64,000 nt of DNA from Dyella amyloliquefaciens (GTDB lineage: Bacteria; Pseudomonadota; Gammaproteobacteria; Xanthomonadales; Rhodanobacteraceae): NCBI RefSeq assembly GCF_004296575.1, contig NZ_SAYT01000002.1, positions 1-64,000 of the forward strand, read 5' to 3'. Positions 42,111 through 50,985 of the stretch are shown in pieces. The first letter of the stretch is position 1. Each line of letters opens with the position of its first letter. A program made the position numbers and the translations under genes. The notes under the pieces were generated by a model. It was given only the letters and a program-made list of their open reading frames with translations, ran no database searches and was not told the origin of the DNA.

Positions 42111-43574
42111 TCAGTCAAACGCGTGTGGATGGTCGATACGTGGCCAGAAGTCGAGCGAGCGCAACTGGTAGGGGATGTTGGCGAAATCAAAGGTGAGCGC
42201 GCCGGGCGTGGTGACATAGATCACTGCCTTGGCCAGCTGAGCGAACTGCGCGTAGAAGTGCTGGGTCGACTTCACCACGATGATGGACTTGTCATGCAGC
42301 GTGAGGCCCATGCCGGTGAATGCGTCGGTACCATACGTCTGCGTGCGGATTGAACAAAGCACGATGTGCAGGCCATTCATTGCCTCGACCCAGACACAGG
42401 TACCCAGCCGCTCGCGCGTCGTCAGCGCACTTTGCGTGTGGTTCTCGACGACGGTTCGAACCGTTACGCGCAAGTCCACTGGCTGGCCGGATGCGGGCCC
42501 GCACTTGCCGCCCACGCGCAGGTCAAGTTGAGCGCCCGCACCGGCATCCTTGCAGATCTGGACGGCAGAAAGATCCCATAGGACGCCGACGACTACGTTG
42601 GAAATCTGACGTTCGATAAGCCGCCGGAGGATGAAGGTGCTATCGCCTGCTGCTCCGCCACCCGGATTGTCGGCGATGTCTGCCAGCACGACGGGCCCGT
42701 CACCGATGGCGAGTGCCTGGTCGAGTGCTTCGTCGACAAAGGTTGCGGCGGGCTGGATTGCCTCGCGCAGATCCCAGAACTCACGCCCCAGCTGGTCAGC
42801 CAGTGCGCGAGCAAGCGCAGGCTGGTTGTCCGTGACTACCCAAAGCCTGGCGCCGGATTCCGGCACGTCACCCCAGGGAAAACCATGGCCAAGCGAGACT
42901 GACAACACGCCTGGCTGGGACTCAACAGCCTGCATCCGCTGCACGAATGACTTCATCGGCTCACGCGTCGTGCGCCAGAGGCCAACCATCTTGCAATCGA
43001 ACACAGCGGTCACCGGTCGCGTCCGGCCTGATGCCGCATCAACCAGCAGGCGGTAAAGCTCCAGGCCACGCTCTTCGGTGTCGATATGCGGGTATTCCTT
43101 GAACGCGATGATCACGTCCGTCGAGCTGCGCATCAGTTCCGTGAAATGGCAGTGCAGGTCAAGTTCGATGCCGATGCTGACATCAGGTCCGACCATCTGG
43201 CGGATGTGCGCGACCAGATCGCCTTCGCAATCGTCATAGCCATCAGCGGCCATCGCGCCATGCAGCAGCAACTGGACGGCATGCACCGGCATGGCGGCGC
43301 GAAGGTCCGCCAGGATCTCGTCGCGCAAGGCCTCGTACACACACCGAACCGTGCGGCCGGCCGGCTGGGCGAGCGAGCAGACGCTTTCCACCACTTCATG
43401 ACCGTCGCCCTCGATCAGGTCGCGCAGGTAACGCATGAATGCGCCGGTGCCGCCAGGCGCTCTGCTGCTGGCATCGCCGTGGAAGATGCCGTACTCCTCG
43501 AACCCGCCAAGGCCGGTGGGCGCGGCGGCAAACGTATTGGTTTCGGTCGCGAGGTGAGCAATGAAAAACTTCAT
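42111..43574 (-). CDS. M81-family metallopeptidase (MlrC-like)
   Basis: A 487-residue M81 protein, the family of MlrC, the last enzyme of microcystin breakdown. Zinc-ligand segments are visible: LLLHGAM (His105), ELDLHCHFTE (Asp139, His141) and EYPHIDTEERG (His163), followed by the conserved ADNPGGGAAGD-like segment near 295-306 and the MlrC C-terminal domain. No signal peptide, so cytoplasmic. It lies 34 nt downstream of an S12 aminopeptidase-like gene and behind an MFS transporter gene, all on the minus strand. M81 proteins cleave small peptides such as linear tetrapeptides; the true substrate here is unknown. The ribosome binding site is weak. Confidence 0.85.
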   Translation of the reverse strand: MKFFIAHLATETNTFAAAPTGLGGFEEYGIFHGDASSRAPGGTGAFMRYLRDLIEGDGHEVVESVCSLAQPAGRTVRCVYEALRDEILADLRAAMPVHAVQLLLHGAMAADGYDDCEGDLVAHIRQMVGPDVSIGIELDLHCHFTELMRSSTDVIIAFKEYPHIDTEERGLELYRLLVDAASGRTRPVTAVFDCKMVGLWRTTREPMKSFVQRMQAVESQPGVLSVSLGHGFPWGDVPESGARLWVVTDNQPALARALADQLGREFWDLREAIQPAATFVDEALDQALAIGDGPVVLADIADNPGGGAAGDSTFILRRLIERQISNVVVGVLWDLSAVQICKDAGAGAQLDLRVGGKCGPASGQPVDLRVTVRTVVENHTQSALTTRERLGTCVWVEAMNGLHIVLCSIRTQTYGTDAFTGMGLTLHDKSIIVVKSTQHFYAQFAQLAKAVIYVTTPGALTFDFANIPYQLRSLDFWPRIDHPHAFD

Positions 43575-43608
43575 GGGCGCAGTGGACGACGAGTCTTGGT
43601 GGAAGGTT

Positions 43609-45276
43609 TCAGTTGGCGATGCGCTGGAAGTGCATGTGCCGTGTACGCAGCGTATTGAAGCGCAGGCCGATCACCTCGCCGTTGCTGCGCTCCACCGTCA
43701 GGCTGCCTCCCAGCTGGGCGAGCTGACCCGTGAAATTCCAGGCGAAAACGTCGCTGGAATGCGCCTTCAGCGTGAGCAGGTTGGGGCCGAAATCGCTCGC
43801 AATTCTCACCACCAGCGCATCGCCGTCGAATTCGATTTTCGCCTGCGCATTCAGATCGGGAACCCGGTAGTTTCCCACCAGAGCCTGGCCTGCGACCGCA
43901 AGCGATGGCGCCGTCTCGGGCAAGCGTTCAAGCACCCATCGCGTGCCGCCGTCGTCCAGCTCTATCGTCGAAGGGGCCGCGTCGCTCGCAGCCAGAGGCT
44001 GCATGGCGACCCGGTACGGACCGGTGACAATGCGGCTGAAATCCAGGCACAGCTCGCCATTTTCTTCACGCACCGGAATCACCGGCGAGTTGTGTATGGC
44101 AAAGCCGAGCTTGCCGTTTGCGTCGCCGAATCCGAACACCATTTGCATGTCCGGTGACGCATAGGTCGCCCCGACCAGAGGCATGAAATCCGCGCTGGCG
44201 GCGGTTTTTTCGGCAGGCAGCGGAAGCAGATCTTCGCCAAGCATGACCTCGATGACGCTGTTGGCCAGTTCGACGACGCTGACCGCGGCTCCGTTCGTGA
44301 TGATGATGATATCCAGAGCATGGCCCGGCACAGTCAGCATCTGGCAGTTGCCTCCAAATACCGTGCCCCCGTGATGGATGATGTCGACGCCGCGGTACTG
44401 CTCCAGTTGCAAGCCCAGCGAGTACTTGCACACCAGTCCATTATTCAGGCGTGCCACCGTCAACATCTGCGCCCAGCTATCGTCACTGCCCACCTTGTGA
44501 GGGCCGCGCAGATTCCGCAGCCAGCAAAGCATGTCGTCAATGGTCGAGACGATGGCGCCTTCACCACGAACTTCTTCGCTGGGAAACATGCCGCGCCGGT
44601 AGCTTCCGTCGGGCTGGGGAACATGCAGCGTGGCCGTACCCGGATGAATCTCGAAATCGCTTGGTACGGATCGGGTATCGAGCATGCCCATCGGATCAAA
44701 GATGCGCTCTTTCAGGAACTGCTCGAACGAAAGCCCACTCACACGCTCGATCGCGAGCGACAGCAACTGGTAGCCGCTGTTGTTGTAGATCATTTTCTCA
44801 CCCGGTGCGAAATTCACTTCGCCCTGGCGCATCTGTATGGCCAGCCCCTCACCCTTGGGTTTGATCACCGGCCCGGAAGCGAGGAAACCCGCGTCAAGAC
44901 TGTCGCGGAAGCCCCCGGTGTGCGTCATGAATTGACGCAGCGTGGGTTCCTGCGGAAATTCGGGCAGTTCCGGTAGATAGGTGCGCACGCCGACGTCGAG
45001 ATCGAGCTTGCCATCTTCCGCCAGCAGCAACGCAGCAAGGCTGGCGAAGTGCTTGCTCGTCGAGCCAATGCGCATGCGTGTCCACGGCGTATTGGCCACG
45101 CCGTGTTCAATGCTGGCAAGTCCAAACGCCCGCCGATAGATGGGCTTGCCATGGCGGGCCACGCCGACGACAAGGCCAGGCGCATCGCTGCGATTGACGC
45201 TCTGGAACAGTCGATCCAGTGCCGTGACGCAGAGATCGTCGGCGGGATAGGTATCGGCCATGCTGGATTGACTCAT
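43609..45276 (-). CDS. cytoplasmic S12 serine hydrolase (D-aminopeptidase / MlrB-like)
   Basis: A 555-residue S12 protein without signal peptide or membrane helix. The catalytic set is STSK (Ser72, Lys75), YNN (Tyr164) and HGG (His302). About 190 residues of C-terminal beta-barrel-like domains follow, the three-domain layout of the D-aminopeptidase of Ochrobactrum. MlrB, which opens the linear microcystin tetrapeptide path, is also S12. AGGAA lies 6 nt before the ATG at 45276. It sits between an MFS transporter and an M81 peptidase gene. I infer intracellular hydrolysis of imported D-residue peptides. Confidence 0.82.
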   Translation of the reverse strand: MSQSSMADTYPADDLCVTALDRLFQSVNRSDAPGLVVGVARHGKPIYRRAFGLASIEHGVANTPWTRMRIGSTSKHFASLAALLLAEDGKLDLDVGVRTYLPELPEFPQEPTLRQFMTHTGGFRDSLDAGFLASGPVIKPKGEGLAIQMRQGEVNFAPGEKMIYNNSGYQLLSLAIERVSGLSFEQFLKERIFDPMGMLDTRSVPSDFEIHPGTATLHVPQPDGSYRRGMFPSEEVRGEGAIVSTIDDMLCWLRNLRGPHKVGSDDSWAQMLTVARLNNGLVCKYSLGLQLEQYRGVDIIHHGGTVFGGNCQMLTVPGHALDIIIITNGAAVSVVELANSVIEVMLGEDLLPLPAEKTAASADFMPLVGATYASPDMQMVFGFGDANGKLGFAIHNSPVIPVREENGELCLDFSRIVTGPYRVAMQPLAASDAAPSTIELDDGGTRWVLERLPETAPSLAVAGQALVGNYRVPDLNAQAKIEFDGDALVVRIASDFGPNLLTLKAHSSDVFAWNFTGQLAQLGGSLTVERSNGEVIGLRFNTLRTRHMHFQRIAN

Positions 45277-45340
45277 TGGAATTCCTGTTGTTTGGATGGC
45301 AGCGGCATGGGTAGTGCCTCGCTGCTGGCAAAGCTGCCGT

Positions 45341-46639
45341 CTAATTCGCTGCCGGGTGCGCAGCGACGCGCATCGCCGAAATGAAGGAGACGGTGCCGAG
45401 CAAACTGGTGACCAGGCCCACGCATGCGAGAGAAATGGCGACGTCGGCACCGTGTGCGAAGGCCTGGGTGGTGAGGCTGACCAGCAGGGGCGCGACACCA
45501 AAGGCTGCCAGTCCCATGACGGCGACTAGCAGGCTCATGCAGATGCCGCGCAGCTCGTTTGGAAGAATCACCATCATGGCCGAGGTTGCGGCGATATTTA
45601 CGCAAGCGCCGCTGGTGAGCAGAACTCCCATCAACACGGCGAACCAGGTTACGTCGGGCATCACGGGAAAGAGCGCGGCAGGTATGGACAGCGCAGCACC
45701 GAGCACCGCACCGAGCAGTGCACCCCCGCGGCCACGCTTGCGCTGGGCGAAATCTGCCGTGGTTCCGCCGATGACGGCACCCACCACATTGGAGCCAAGC
45801 ATAAGCAGCCCCATCCAGGTGCCGAAGTCCGCGGGCGTCTGGTGGAAGGTGCGCGTCAATACCGGTACCGCCCAGACCGATGCGGCAGCATCCGCCATGC
45901 CAACGGTCATCATGCCGCCAAACAACGGCAACAAGAATTTTCGATAACGCCACAATTCACGCAGGGCCGCATGCAAGTTGTCGCCCAGGGCAGCACCCGC
46001 TTCCCGGCGCACGGGCTCACGCATGAACAACAAGGCCGCGCTGGCCACCAATACCGCCGCCGCGAAGGCGAGCTGAACCAGGCGCCAGGGTGCCAAAGTC
46101 GCCAGGCCACTGCCGATGGGCACTACGGTCGGCAGCCAACGCAGCAACGGACCGGCAAGCACATAGGCCATCGTGCCGCCCAATGCTTGTCCAAGCGAGG
46201 TCAGGGTGATCACTCGGCCTCGTTGTCTGGCATCGGTCACGTCGGACACCAGCGACAGCGCGGCCGGTTGCGCCGCCACCACCGCCGCACAGACCAACAT
46301 CCGCGCCACGAAGGCCGTTATGAAGTTGTGCGCGACGACGGTCAGCAAGCTGCCAGCAGCGCAGACCAGTGCCAGGATGATGAGCAAACGGGTGCGATTG
46401 GTGCGATCGACCAGCCGACCAATCGGAATCGAGATCAGTGCGGTCGGCAACGCGATGGCCATCCCTTGCAGCAAGGCCATCTGGTTGTCGCTGAGGCCAA
46501 GGTCCAATCGGACCAGCTCCTGCACGGGGCTCAGTACATAGCGCGTGGCAGTCCCGGTGAACATGGCAAGGGTGATCAACCCGATCACCGCATTGCGGAC
46601 CGCCTTGCGAGGAGCCTCGCCGATGGCAACGGCGCTCAC
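45341..46639 (-). CDS. MFS transporter
   Basis: A 432-residue major-facilitator transporter with about 12 membrane helices. The loop 2-3 motif PIGRLVDRTNRTRLL near residue 71 is the MFS motif A in variant form. The start is GTG at 46639 with a weak GGTGG upstream. It is the first gene of a minus-strand set with the S12 and M81 genes. The position recalls mlrD, the transporter of microcystin clusters. Import of a peptide is inferred from context; efflux is not excluded. Confidence 0.83.
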   Translation of the reverse strand: MSAVAIGEAPRKAVRNAVIGLITLAMFTGTATRYVLSPVQELVRLDLGLSDNQMALLQGMAIALPTALISIPIGRLVDRTNRTRLLIILALVCAAGSLLTVVAHNFITAFVARMLVCAAVVAAQPAALSLVSDVTDARQRGRVITLTSLGQALGGTMAYVLAGPLLRWLPTVVPIGSGLATLAPWRLVQLAFAAAVLVASAALLFMREPVRREAGAALGDNLHAALRELWRYRKFLLPLFGGMMTVGMADAAASVWAVPVLTRTFHQTPADFGTWMGLLMLGSNVVGAVIGGTTADFAQRKRGRGGALLGAVLGAALSIPAALFPVMPDVTWFAVLMGVLLTSGACVNIAATSAMMVILPNELRGICMSLLVAVMGLAAFGVAPLLVSLTTQAFAHGADVAISLACVGLVTSLLGTVSFISAMRVAAHPAAN

Positions 46640-46777
46640 AACGCCACCGCACGTGCGTGCACGAGACCGGCTACCCGGTAAGGCGTGCTGCCTGCGGGGT
46701 CATTGGGGTAATGGCTTGGCATTTTTGAAACCATGGTGAGCAAGACTTTCCAGCGTGGCGATGCAGGTTGCGCGAAA

Positions 46778-46808
46778 GGAGTCGGCAGACAATGACTCTG
46801 CCGACTCC
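46778..46808 (-). terminator. strong terminator of the third S12-helix gene
   Basis: GGAGTCGGCAGA (46778-46789) pairs perfectly with 46797-46808 across seven bases. It lies 10 nt past the stop of the 46819-48927 gene and is followed by TTTC in the direction of transcription, which separates that gene from the MFS operon. Confidence 0.7.
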
Positions 46809-46818
46809 AGCAGCCCAT

Positions 46819-48927
46819 TCAGTAATTGAGATTCCAGCTCATCAGCTGGCCCATCAGGGCGACCCAGGCCACTCCCAGCAGGGCCAATGCAACCAGTACG
46901 CTCCAGATGCGTGACAGACGCGAAGCGTCGATGCGCATCATCCGCCACGCCACCCATGCACCCACTACGGCGGCTGCGATGGCCAGCAGTCCACTGACCT
47001 GCAGAGAGCGCACCACGCCATCGATGGCGCTGTTGTATGCCGCCACGTCACTGTTCAGTATCGGCTGGATCAGCTTGAACCACCCAAGCAGGTAGACCAC
47101 GTCAAACACCACCGCGAGGCGTTGGTAAAGACGCAGCCGCTTCACCTCGGTGGACGTGCCGCTGGTGGCACGATCTGCCCGACGCAGCAAGGCACCGATT
47201 GGCCACAGCAACAACGTAAACAACAGGACAGCCAGCGACAGCGTCAGCACGGTCAGGTTCAGCGGTGCCGAATGCAGGAATGAAGCCTCCTGCAGCACGG
47301 AAATCGGATTCTCGCTGTCGCTGACGGTCTTGACGCCATCAACCAGGCTGAGGGCAAGCTCATGTGTGCCACCTACCTCGCGCCATCGTTGCGGAGCGAT
47401 CTCACGGTAGGTGACCGGTCCACCAAGCAGTTCGTCCGGCACGGTGATCGTGCCATCGGGATTCGCTGCAATCACCGTTTGACTCAGGATATAGAGCGCG
47501 CTCAGGAAGCCATGTTCGATCCGGCGTGAGCTCTGGTAGCGGCCGGCGATCTGCTGTGCGTCGCTCTTGGCCGAGCTCAACGCCGGTGGCTCGACCGTGG
47601 CAGCGGCAGGAAAGTACCGATCCATGAAACCGTCAAAAAGCCGCTTGCGGGCACCATAGACAGCTTGATCCTTGCCGCGGCTGTTGAAGCTGTAGAAGAT
47701 GCCCACGCCTTGCTGCGGCAGCATGTCCAGCTCGGTATGGAAGACGATCGTGTCGCCGCCGTGACCGATCACGGTTTGTCCGTTCTGGGTCGCGGAGAAG
47801 AAGCCGTGCGCCATCGCGGCAAAGCCCGGCGGCTCGGAATCGCTCGGGCTGTGCATCAAGGCCGTGGTGGCCGGGTCGAGGATCGCGTGTCCGTCAACAC
47901 TCCCTTGCTGCAGATGCGCGAGCATGAAGCGGGCCATGTCGGCTGCACTGGCAGAGGCACTGCCTGCTGCCGACGTAATGACCAGTTCGAACGGCGTGGG
48001 TGCCGCGTCGCTCGCCGCGCGATAGCCTTTGGCGATGAAGGGCTCGAACTGGGCGGGAAGTGGCTGGACCATCGTGGAATGCGTCATGCCCAGCGGTTGG
48101 AAGATGTGTTGTGCGACGTATTCCTCATACGGCTCGCCCGACACCCGCTGCACGATATAGCCCGCCAACGCGGCACCGTAGTTGGAGTACGCAGGAACCT
48201 TGCCCGGCGCGAACAACATCGGACGCGGATGATTCTTCAGGTAGGTTTCGTTCGATTCGAAGTGCGTCGGGTCATAGGCGAGAATGTCCTTCAGCCCTTC
48301 TTCGAACCCGGCGCGATGATTCATCAGATCGCGCATGGTGATCGGCTTGCCGAACGTCTCGGGGATCTTGAAATCGAGATAGTCATTGACGTTGCGGTCA
48401 AGATCGATCTTGCCCTGCTGTACCAGCTGCATCACTGCCGTCCAGGTAAAAAGCTTGGACGTCGAGCCGATGCGCATCATGGTCGTGTTGGCGTCCATCG
48501 GCACTTTGCCGGCGACATCCGCATAGCCATATCCCTTTTCGAACAAGACCTGACCGTCCTTGACCACGACCACCACGGCGCCGGCGATGTCGCCACTCTT
48601 GAGCGCAGAGGGAACCATTCCGTCGAGGTAGGCGGACAGATCCTGGTTGGTCAACTCGTGCGTGGATGCACCGTGGAGATCACTGGCTGGTACGACCGCC
48701 GCCGGCACGGCTGGCGAAATCACCGAGGTGGCCGGGGCCGGCGTCGGGATGGGCGACTGGGCCATGGCAGCATCGCTGGCCAGGGTGAGTGCGAACGCAG
48801 CCAGCAGCCTGGCCATGGGCCGCATCCACGCACCAGCCACTAAGTGACGACCCGCGGACGCTTGCTGTTGCTGCTGACTGACAGCGCACGCGCGGCGCCG
48901 CTCCTGCTGCATGTGGTGAAGCTGCAT
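46819..48927 (-). CDS. exported S12 serine hydrolase with four C-terminal membrane helices (D-peptidase-like)
   Basis: A 702-residue paralogue of the 16092 protein. It shares a rare His/Gln/Arg-rich N-terminal extension (MQLHHMQQERRR) ahead of the signal peptide (about 35-57, ending at AMA-Q). The catalytic set is STSK (Ser155, Lys158), YSN (Tyr247) and HGG (His389), and four membrane helices occupy the last 140 residues, ending W-N-L-N-Y. GGGGGG precedes the ATG at 48927. Its promoter block matches that of the 16092 gene at 29 of 35 positions, so the two separated genes are probably co-regulated. Confidence 0.8.
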   Translation of the reverse strand: MQLHHMQQERRRACAVSQQQQQASAGRHLVAGAWMRPMARLLAAFALTLASDAAMAQSPIPTPAPATSVISPAVPAAVVPASDLHGASTHELTNQDLSAYLDGMVPSALKSGDIAGAVVVVVKDGQVLFEKGYGYADVAGKVPMDANTTMMRIGSTSKLFTWTAVMQLVQQGKIDLDRNVNDYLDFKIPETFGKPITMRDLMNHRAGFEEGLKDILAYDPTHFESNETYLKNHPRPMLFAPGKVPAYSNYGAALAGYIVQRVSGEPYEEYVAQHIFQPLGMTHSTMVQPLPAQFEPFIAKGYRAASDAAPTPFELVITSAAGSASASAADMARFMLAHLQQGSVDGHAILDPATTALMHSPSDSEPPGFAAMAHGFFSATQNGQTVIGHGGDTIVFHTELDMLPQQGVGIFYSFNSRGKDQAVYGARKRLFDGFMDRYFPAAATVEPPALSSAKSDAQQIAGRYQSSRRIEHGFLSALYILSQTVIAANPDGTITVPDELLGGPVTYREIAPQRWREVGGTHELALSLVDGVKTVSDSENPISVLQEASFLHSAPLNLTVLTLSLAVLLFTLLLWPIGALLRRADRATSGTSTEVKRLRLYQRLAVVFDVVYLLGWFKLIQPILNSDVAAYNSAIDGVVRSLQVSGLLAIAAAVVGAWVAWRMMRIDASRLSRIWSVLVALALLGVAWVALMGQLMSWNLNY

Positions 48928-48972
48928 GGCATTTCCCCCCGAAATGATCACGTGGTCGACTCAGACTGCCGA

Positions 48973-49007
48973 TTGGTATATACATAACACACATGTGTCA
49001 ATGATAT
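48973..49007 (-). promoter_or_regulatory. second copy of the shared S12 promoter block
   Basis: Read on the minus strand it carries TTGACA (49001-48996) and a TATATA-type -10 region 15-17 nt later, with an internal ACACATGTGT palindrome. It is 29/35 identical to 16017-16051. The distance to the start codon is 46 nt here and 41 nt there. Confidence 0.6.
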
Positions 49008-49633
49008 GTTGGTACCATTCGTGGGGCCGGCGAATCGCTCGGTTGAGAACGACCACGAAAGGGGCAGGTCAGTAGCGGCCGCAGGCGCGGGGGTGTCTGG
49101 CGAACTGCAAGTGGCACACAAACGCATCCAGCCCTGTTCCTTTGGGCGCATCGTGTTCCGTCGGGCGCAGTTACTTGCGGCGGACCCTGCAGGCGGCGTC
49201 CGCGAGGCGAGGGGTTCGTCAGGTGGACTGGTGTTGCTCGAGCGCTATGGGGGATGGGCGTCGGAAGCAGGGGAGGGGGCGTGGATCTCCGTCGGTTCCC
49301 ATACGCAATTTATGGATGCTTGGGCATGCCAGCGAGGCTCGAATCAGGCTTTGGCCGATGACGTCCTGAAGGATGGCGTTACCAGGAGTTGATGGACAGG
49401 TCCTGAAATCCAGCCGATCAGCCGAGGAGTTCAGCCATGCTTTCACGCAAGACGCCAAGTAAAGCCAGGCAGGCTGAGTGGTGTCAGTCCTGATTAGTTC
49501 GAGGCCATGAATCCGCGACGACGATCAGGTGTCCGCTAAATCACGGTAACTCCACCATGGCTTTTCATCGCTTCATTGCGAGCAGTTGCCCACCGAAACA
49601 GACTGCGAAACGAAATCGACATTGAAGCTGACG
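49008..49633. other. intergenic region at the edge of the accessory island
   Basis: About 625 bases. A 128-codon plus-strand frame at 49006-49392 has no ribosome binding site or recognisable family. The only other content is a short IS66-like remnant at 49437. Confidence 0.35.
49437..49493 (+). pseudogene. possible N-terminal remnant of an IS66-type accessory gene
   Basis: After GAGGAG, an ATG opens MLSRKTPSKARQAEWCQ and then stops. The S-R-x-T-P-S-K-A-R-Q-x-x-W pattern resembles the N terminus of the small IS66-type TnpA protein. The frame has only 18 residues, so this is a weak trace. Confidence 0.3.
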
Positions 49634-49650
49634 CCTGATGCTGCATCAGG
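49634..49650. promoter_or_regulatory. 17-bp palindrome upstream of the YkvI-like gene
   Basis: CCTGATGC and GCATCAGG flank one T, a perfect dyad 57 nt before the start codon at 49707. The position suits an operator for an unknown regulator. Confidence 0.45.
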
Positions 49651-49706
49651 GCCGTAACCAAGGGCTGGTTTCGCGACAGTCCAGACGCTAGACAGGGGAC
49701 CGAAAG

Positions 49707-50831
49707 ATGGCACCGAAAGCAGATTGGTTCCGCCGGCTATGGCTGCCAGGGCTCGCGTTCAAGGCGGTAGTGATCGGAGGAGGGTACGCGACCGGCCGAG
49801 AGCTGGCTACCTTCTTTATGGCGAGCGGCCCGCGTGGCGGTTTGCTGGGAATGGCTCTCGCAATGACTGTATGGAGTGTCGTTTGCATAGTTACATTCCT
49901 GTTTAGCGTGCAAACGGGAAGTACAGACTACCGAACATTCTTTCGTCACCTCCTTGGGCCGTTCTGGCCGGCGTTCGAGATCACTTTCATTTTCGCAATG
50001 ATCGTTATTCTGGCTGTCTTCGCAGCCGCTGCAGGAGCGATTGGTCACGCACTTTTTGGATGGCCCATGTTGGCCGGTTCTTTGATGTTGATCGCCTCAA
50101 TCACGCTGTTTGCGACTTTTGGAAACGAGTCGGTTGAGCGTTTGTTCAAGTACGTCTCGTTTTTTCTCTACGCAACATACGGTGTTTTTCTGGTCCTATC
50201 GCTGACCCACTTCGGCGGTCGTATCTCGAGCGCGTTTGGTGAAAACGCTTTAAAAGCAGGTTGGTTTGCAGGTGGCCTGAGTTATGCCGGGTATAACGTG
50301 ATCGGTGCCGTGATCATTCTTCCCGTGATGCGCCACCTGAGAAGCCGAAAGGACGCCGTGGTTGCAGGGCTCTTGGCCGGCCCGCTCGCCATGCTTCCAG
50401 CGATCCTGTTTTTCGTTTCGATGACGGCGTTCTATCCAGCGATACAGACTCAAGTACTGCCTTCCGATTTCATGTTGAAGCAGCTCGACATTCCTTTGCT
50501 CAGGCTCATCTTTCAAGCCATGATCTTCGCGGCTCTCCTGGAGAGCGGCACGGGGCAAATTCACGCCATCAACGAGCGCATTGCACGTACCTACGAGGCC
50601 GGCGGCCGAAAGACTCTCTCCAATCGTGCCCGCCTCTGCAACACGGTGATCATTCTGATCGGATCTGTATTTGCAGCCGATAGAATCGGTCTCGTTGCAC
50701 TCATCGCGAACGGCTACCGCTGGCTTTCCTTCGCGGTCCTCGCAATTTTTGTCCTTCCACTCATGACAGTGGGGCTCTGGCGTGTTTGCCGGCGCCCACC
50801 CTTGCCGGCAAGCACACTGGTGTCGCTGTAG
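49707..50831 (+). CDS. YkvI-like inner-membrane transporter
   Basis: A 374-residue protein with about ten membrane helices. The N-terminal AFKAVVIGGGYATGRELATFF near residue 17 contains a helix-1 break like that of LeuT-fold transporters, and the whole resembles YkvI-type membrane proteins of the APC superfamily. GGGGAC lies about 8-13 nt before the ATG. Codon use is less GC-biased than in the metabolic genes to the left, which suits an accessory origin. Substrate unknown. The gene stands alone between IS traces and the Wadjet operon. Confidence 0.75.
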   Translation: MAPKADWFRRLWLPGLAFKAVVIGGGYATGRELATFFMASGPRGGLLGMALAMTVWSVVCIVTFLFSVQTGSTDYRTFFRHLLGPFWPAFEITFIFAMIVILAVFAAAAGAIGHALFGWPMLAGSLMLIASITLFATFGNESVERLFKYVSFFLYATYGVFLVLSLTHFGGRISSAFGENALKAGWFAGGLSYAGYNVIGAVIILPVMRHLRSRKDAVVAGLLAGPLAMLPAILFFVSMTAFYPAIQTQVLPSDFMLKQLDIPLLRLIFQAMIFAALLESGTGQIHAINERIARTYEAGGRKTLSNRARLCNTVIILIGSVFAADRIGLVALIANGYRWLSFAVLAIFVLPLMTVGLWRVCRRPPLPASTLVSL

Positions 50832-50910
50832 CCGCGGCAATTCCGGCGATCTTGACTTCGCCGAAAACGGGGTGGCTCCCCCTATCAGGGTGCGGCTCCC
50901 CAGTCAGCTT

Positions 50911-50985
50911 TACACGCGCATCGAGATCGAAGCCTGGCGTCGGCAATACAACGAGGAGCGCCCAAGCGAGCCCTTGGCGGGCTGA
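50911..50985 (+). pseudogene. IS3-family transposase C-terminal remnant
   Basis: The frame reads RIEIEAWRRQYNEERPSEPLAG and then stops, almost the standard end of IS3-family OrfB (IEAWRxDYNxxRPHxxLG). Only about 25 codons remain. It marks an old insertion at the left border of the Wadjet island. Confidence 0.6.

Noticed and set aside
42111-46639. Functional microcystin-degradation cluster
   Set aside because: MlrA, the defining ring-opening glutamic-type protease, is absent; only similarity of the gene set is claimed.
47665-48843. 392-codon plus-strand open frame opposite the third S12-helix gene
   Set aside because: Antisense shadow; its Arg/His-rich sequence has no family and the minus gene has signal peptide, catalytic motifs and helices.
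49006-49392. 128-codon plus-strand frame next to the shared S12 promoter
   Set aside because: Starts inside the promoter block of the divergent gene and lacks a ribosome binding site or recognisable domain.
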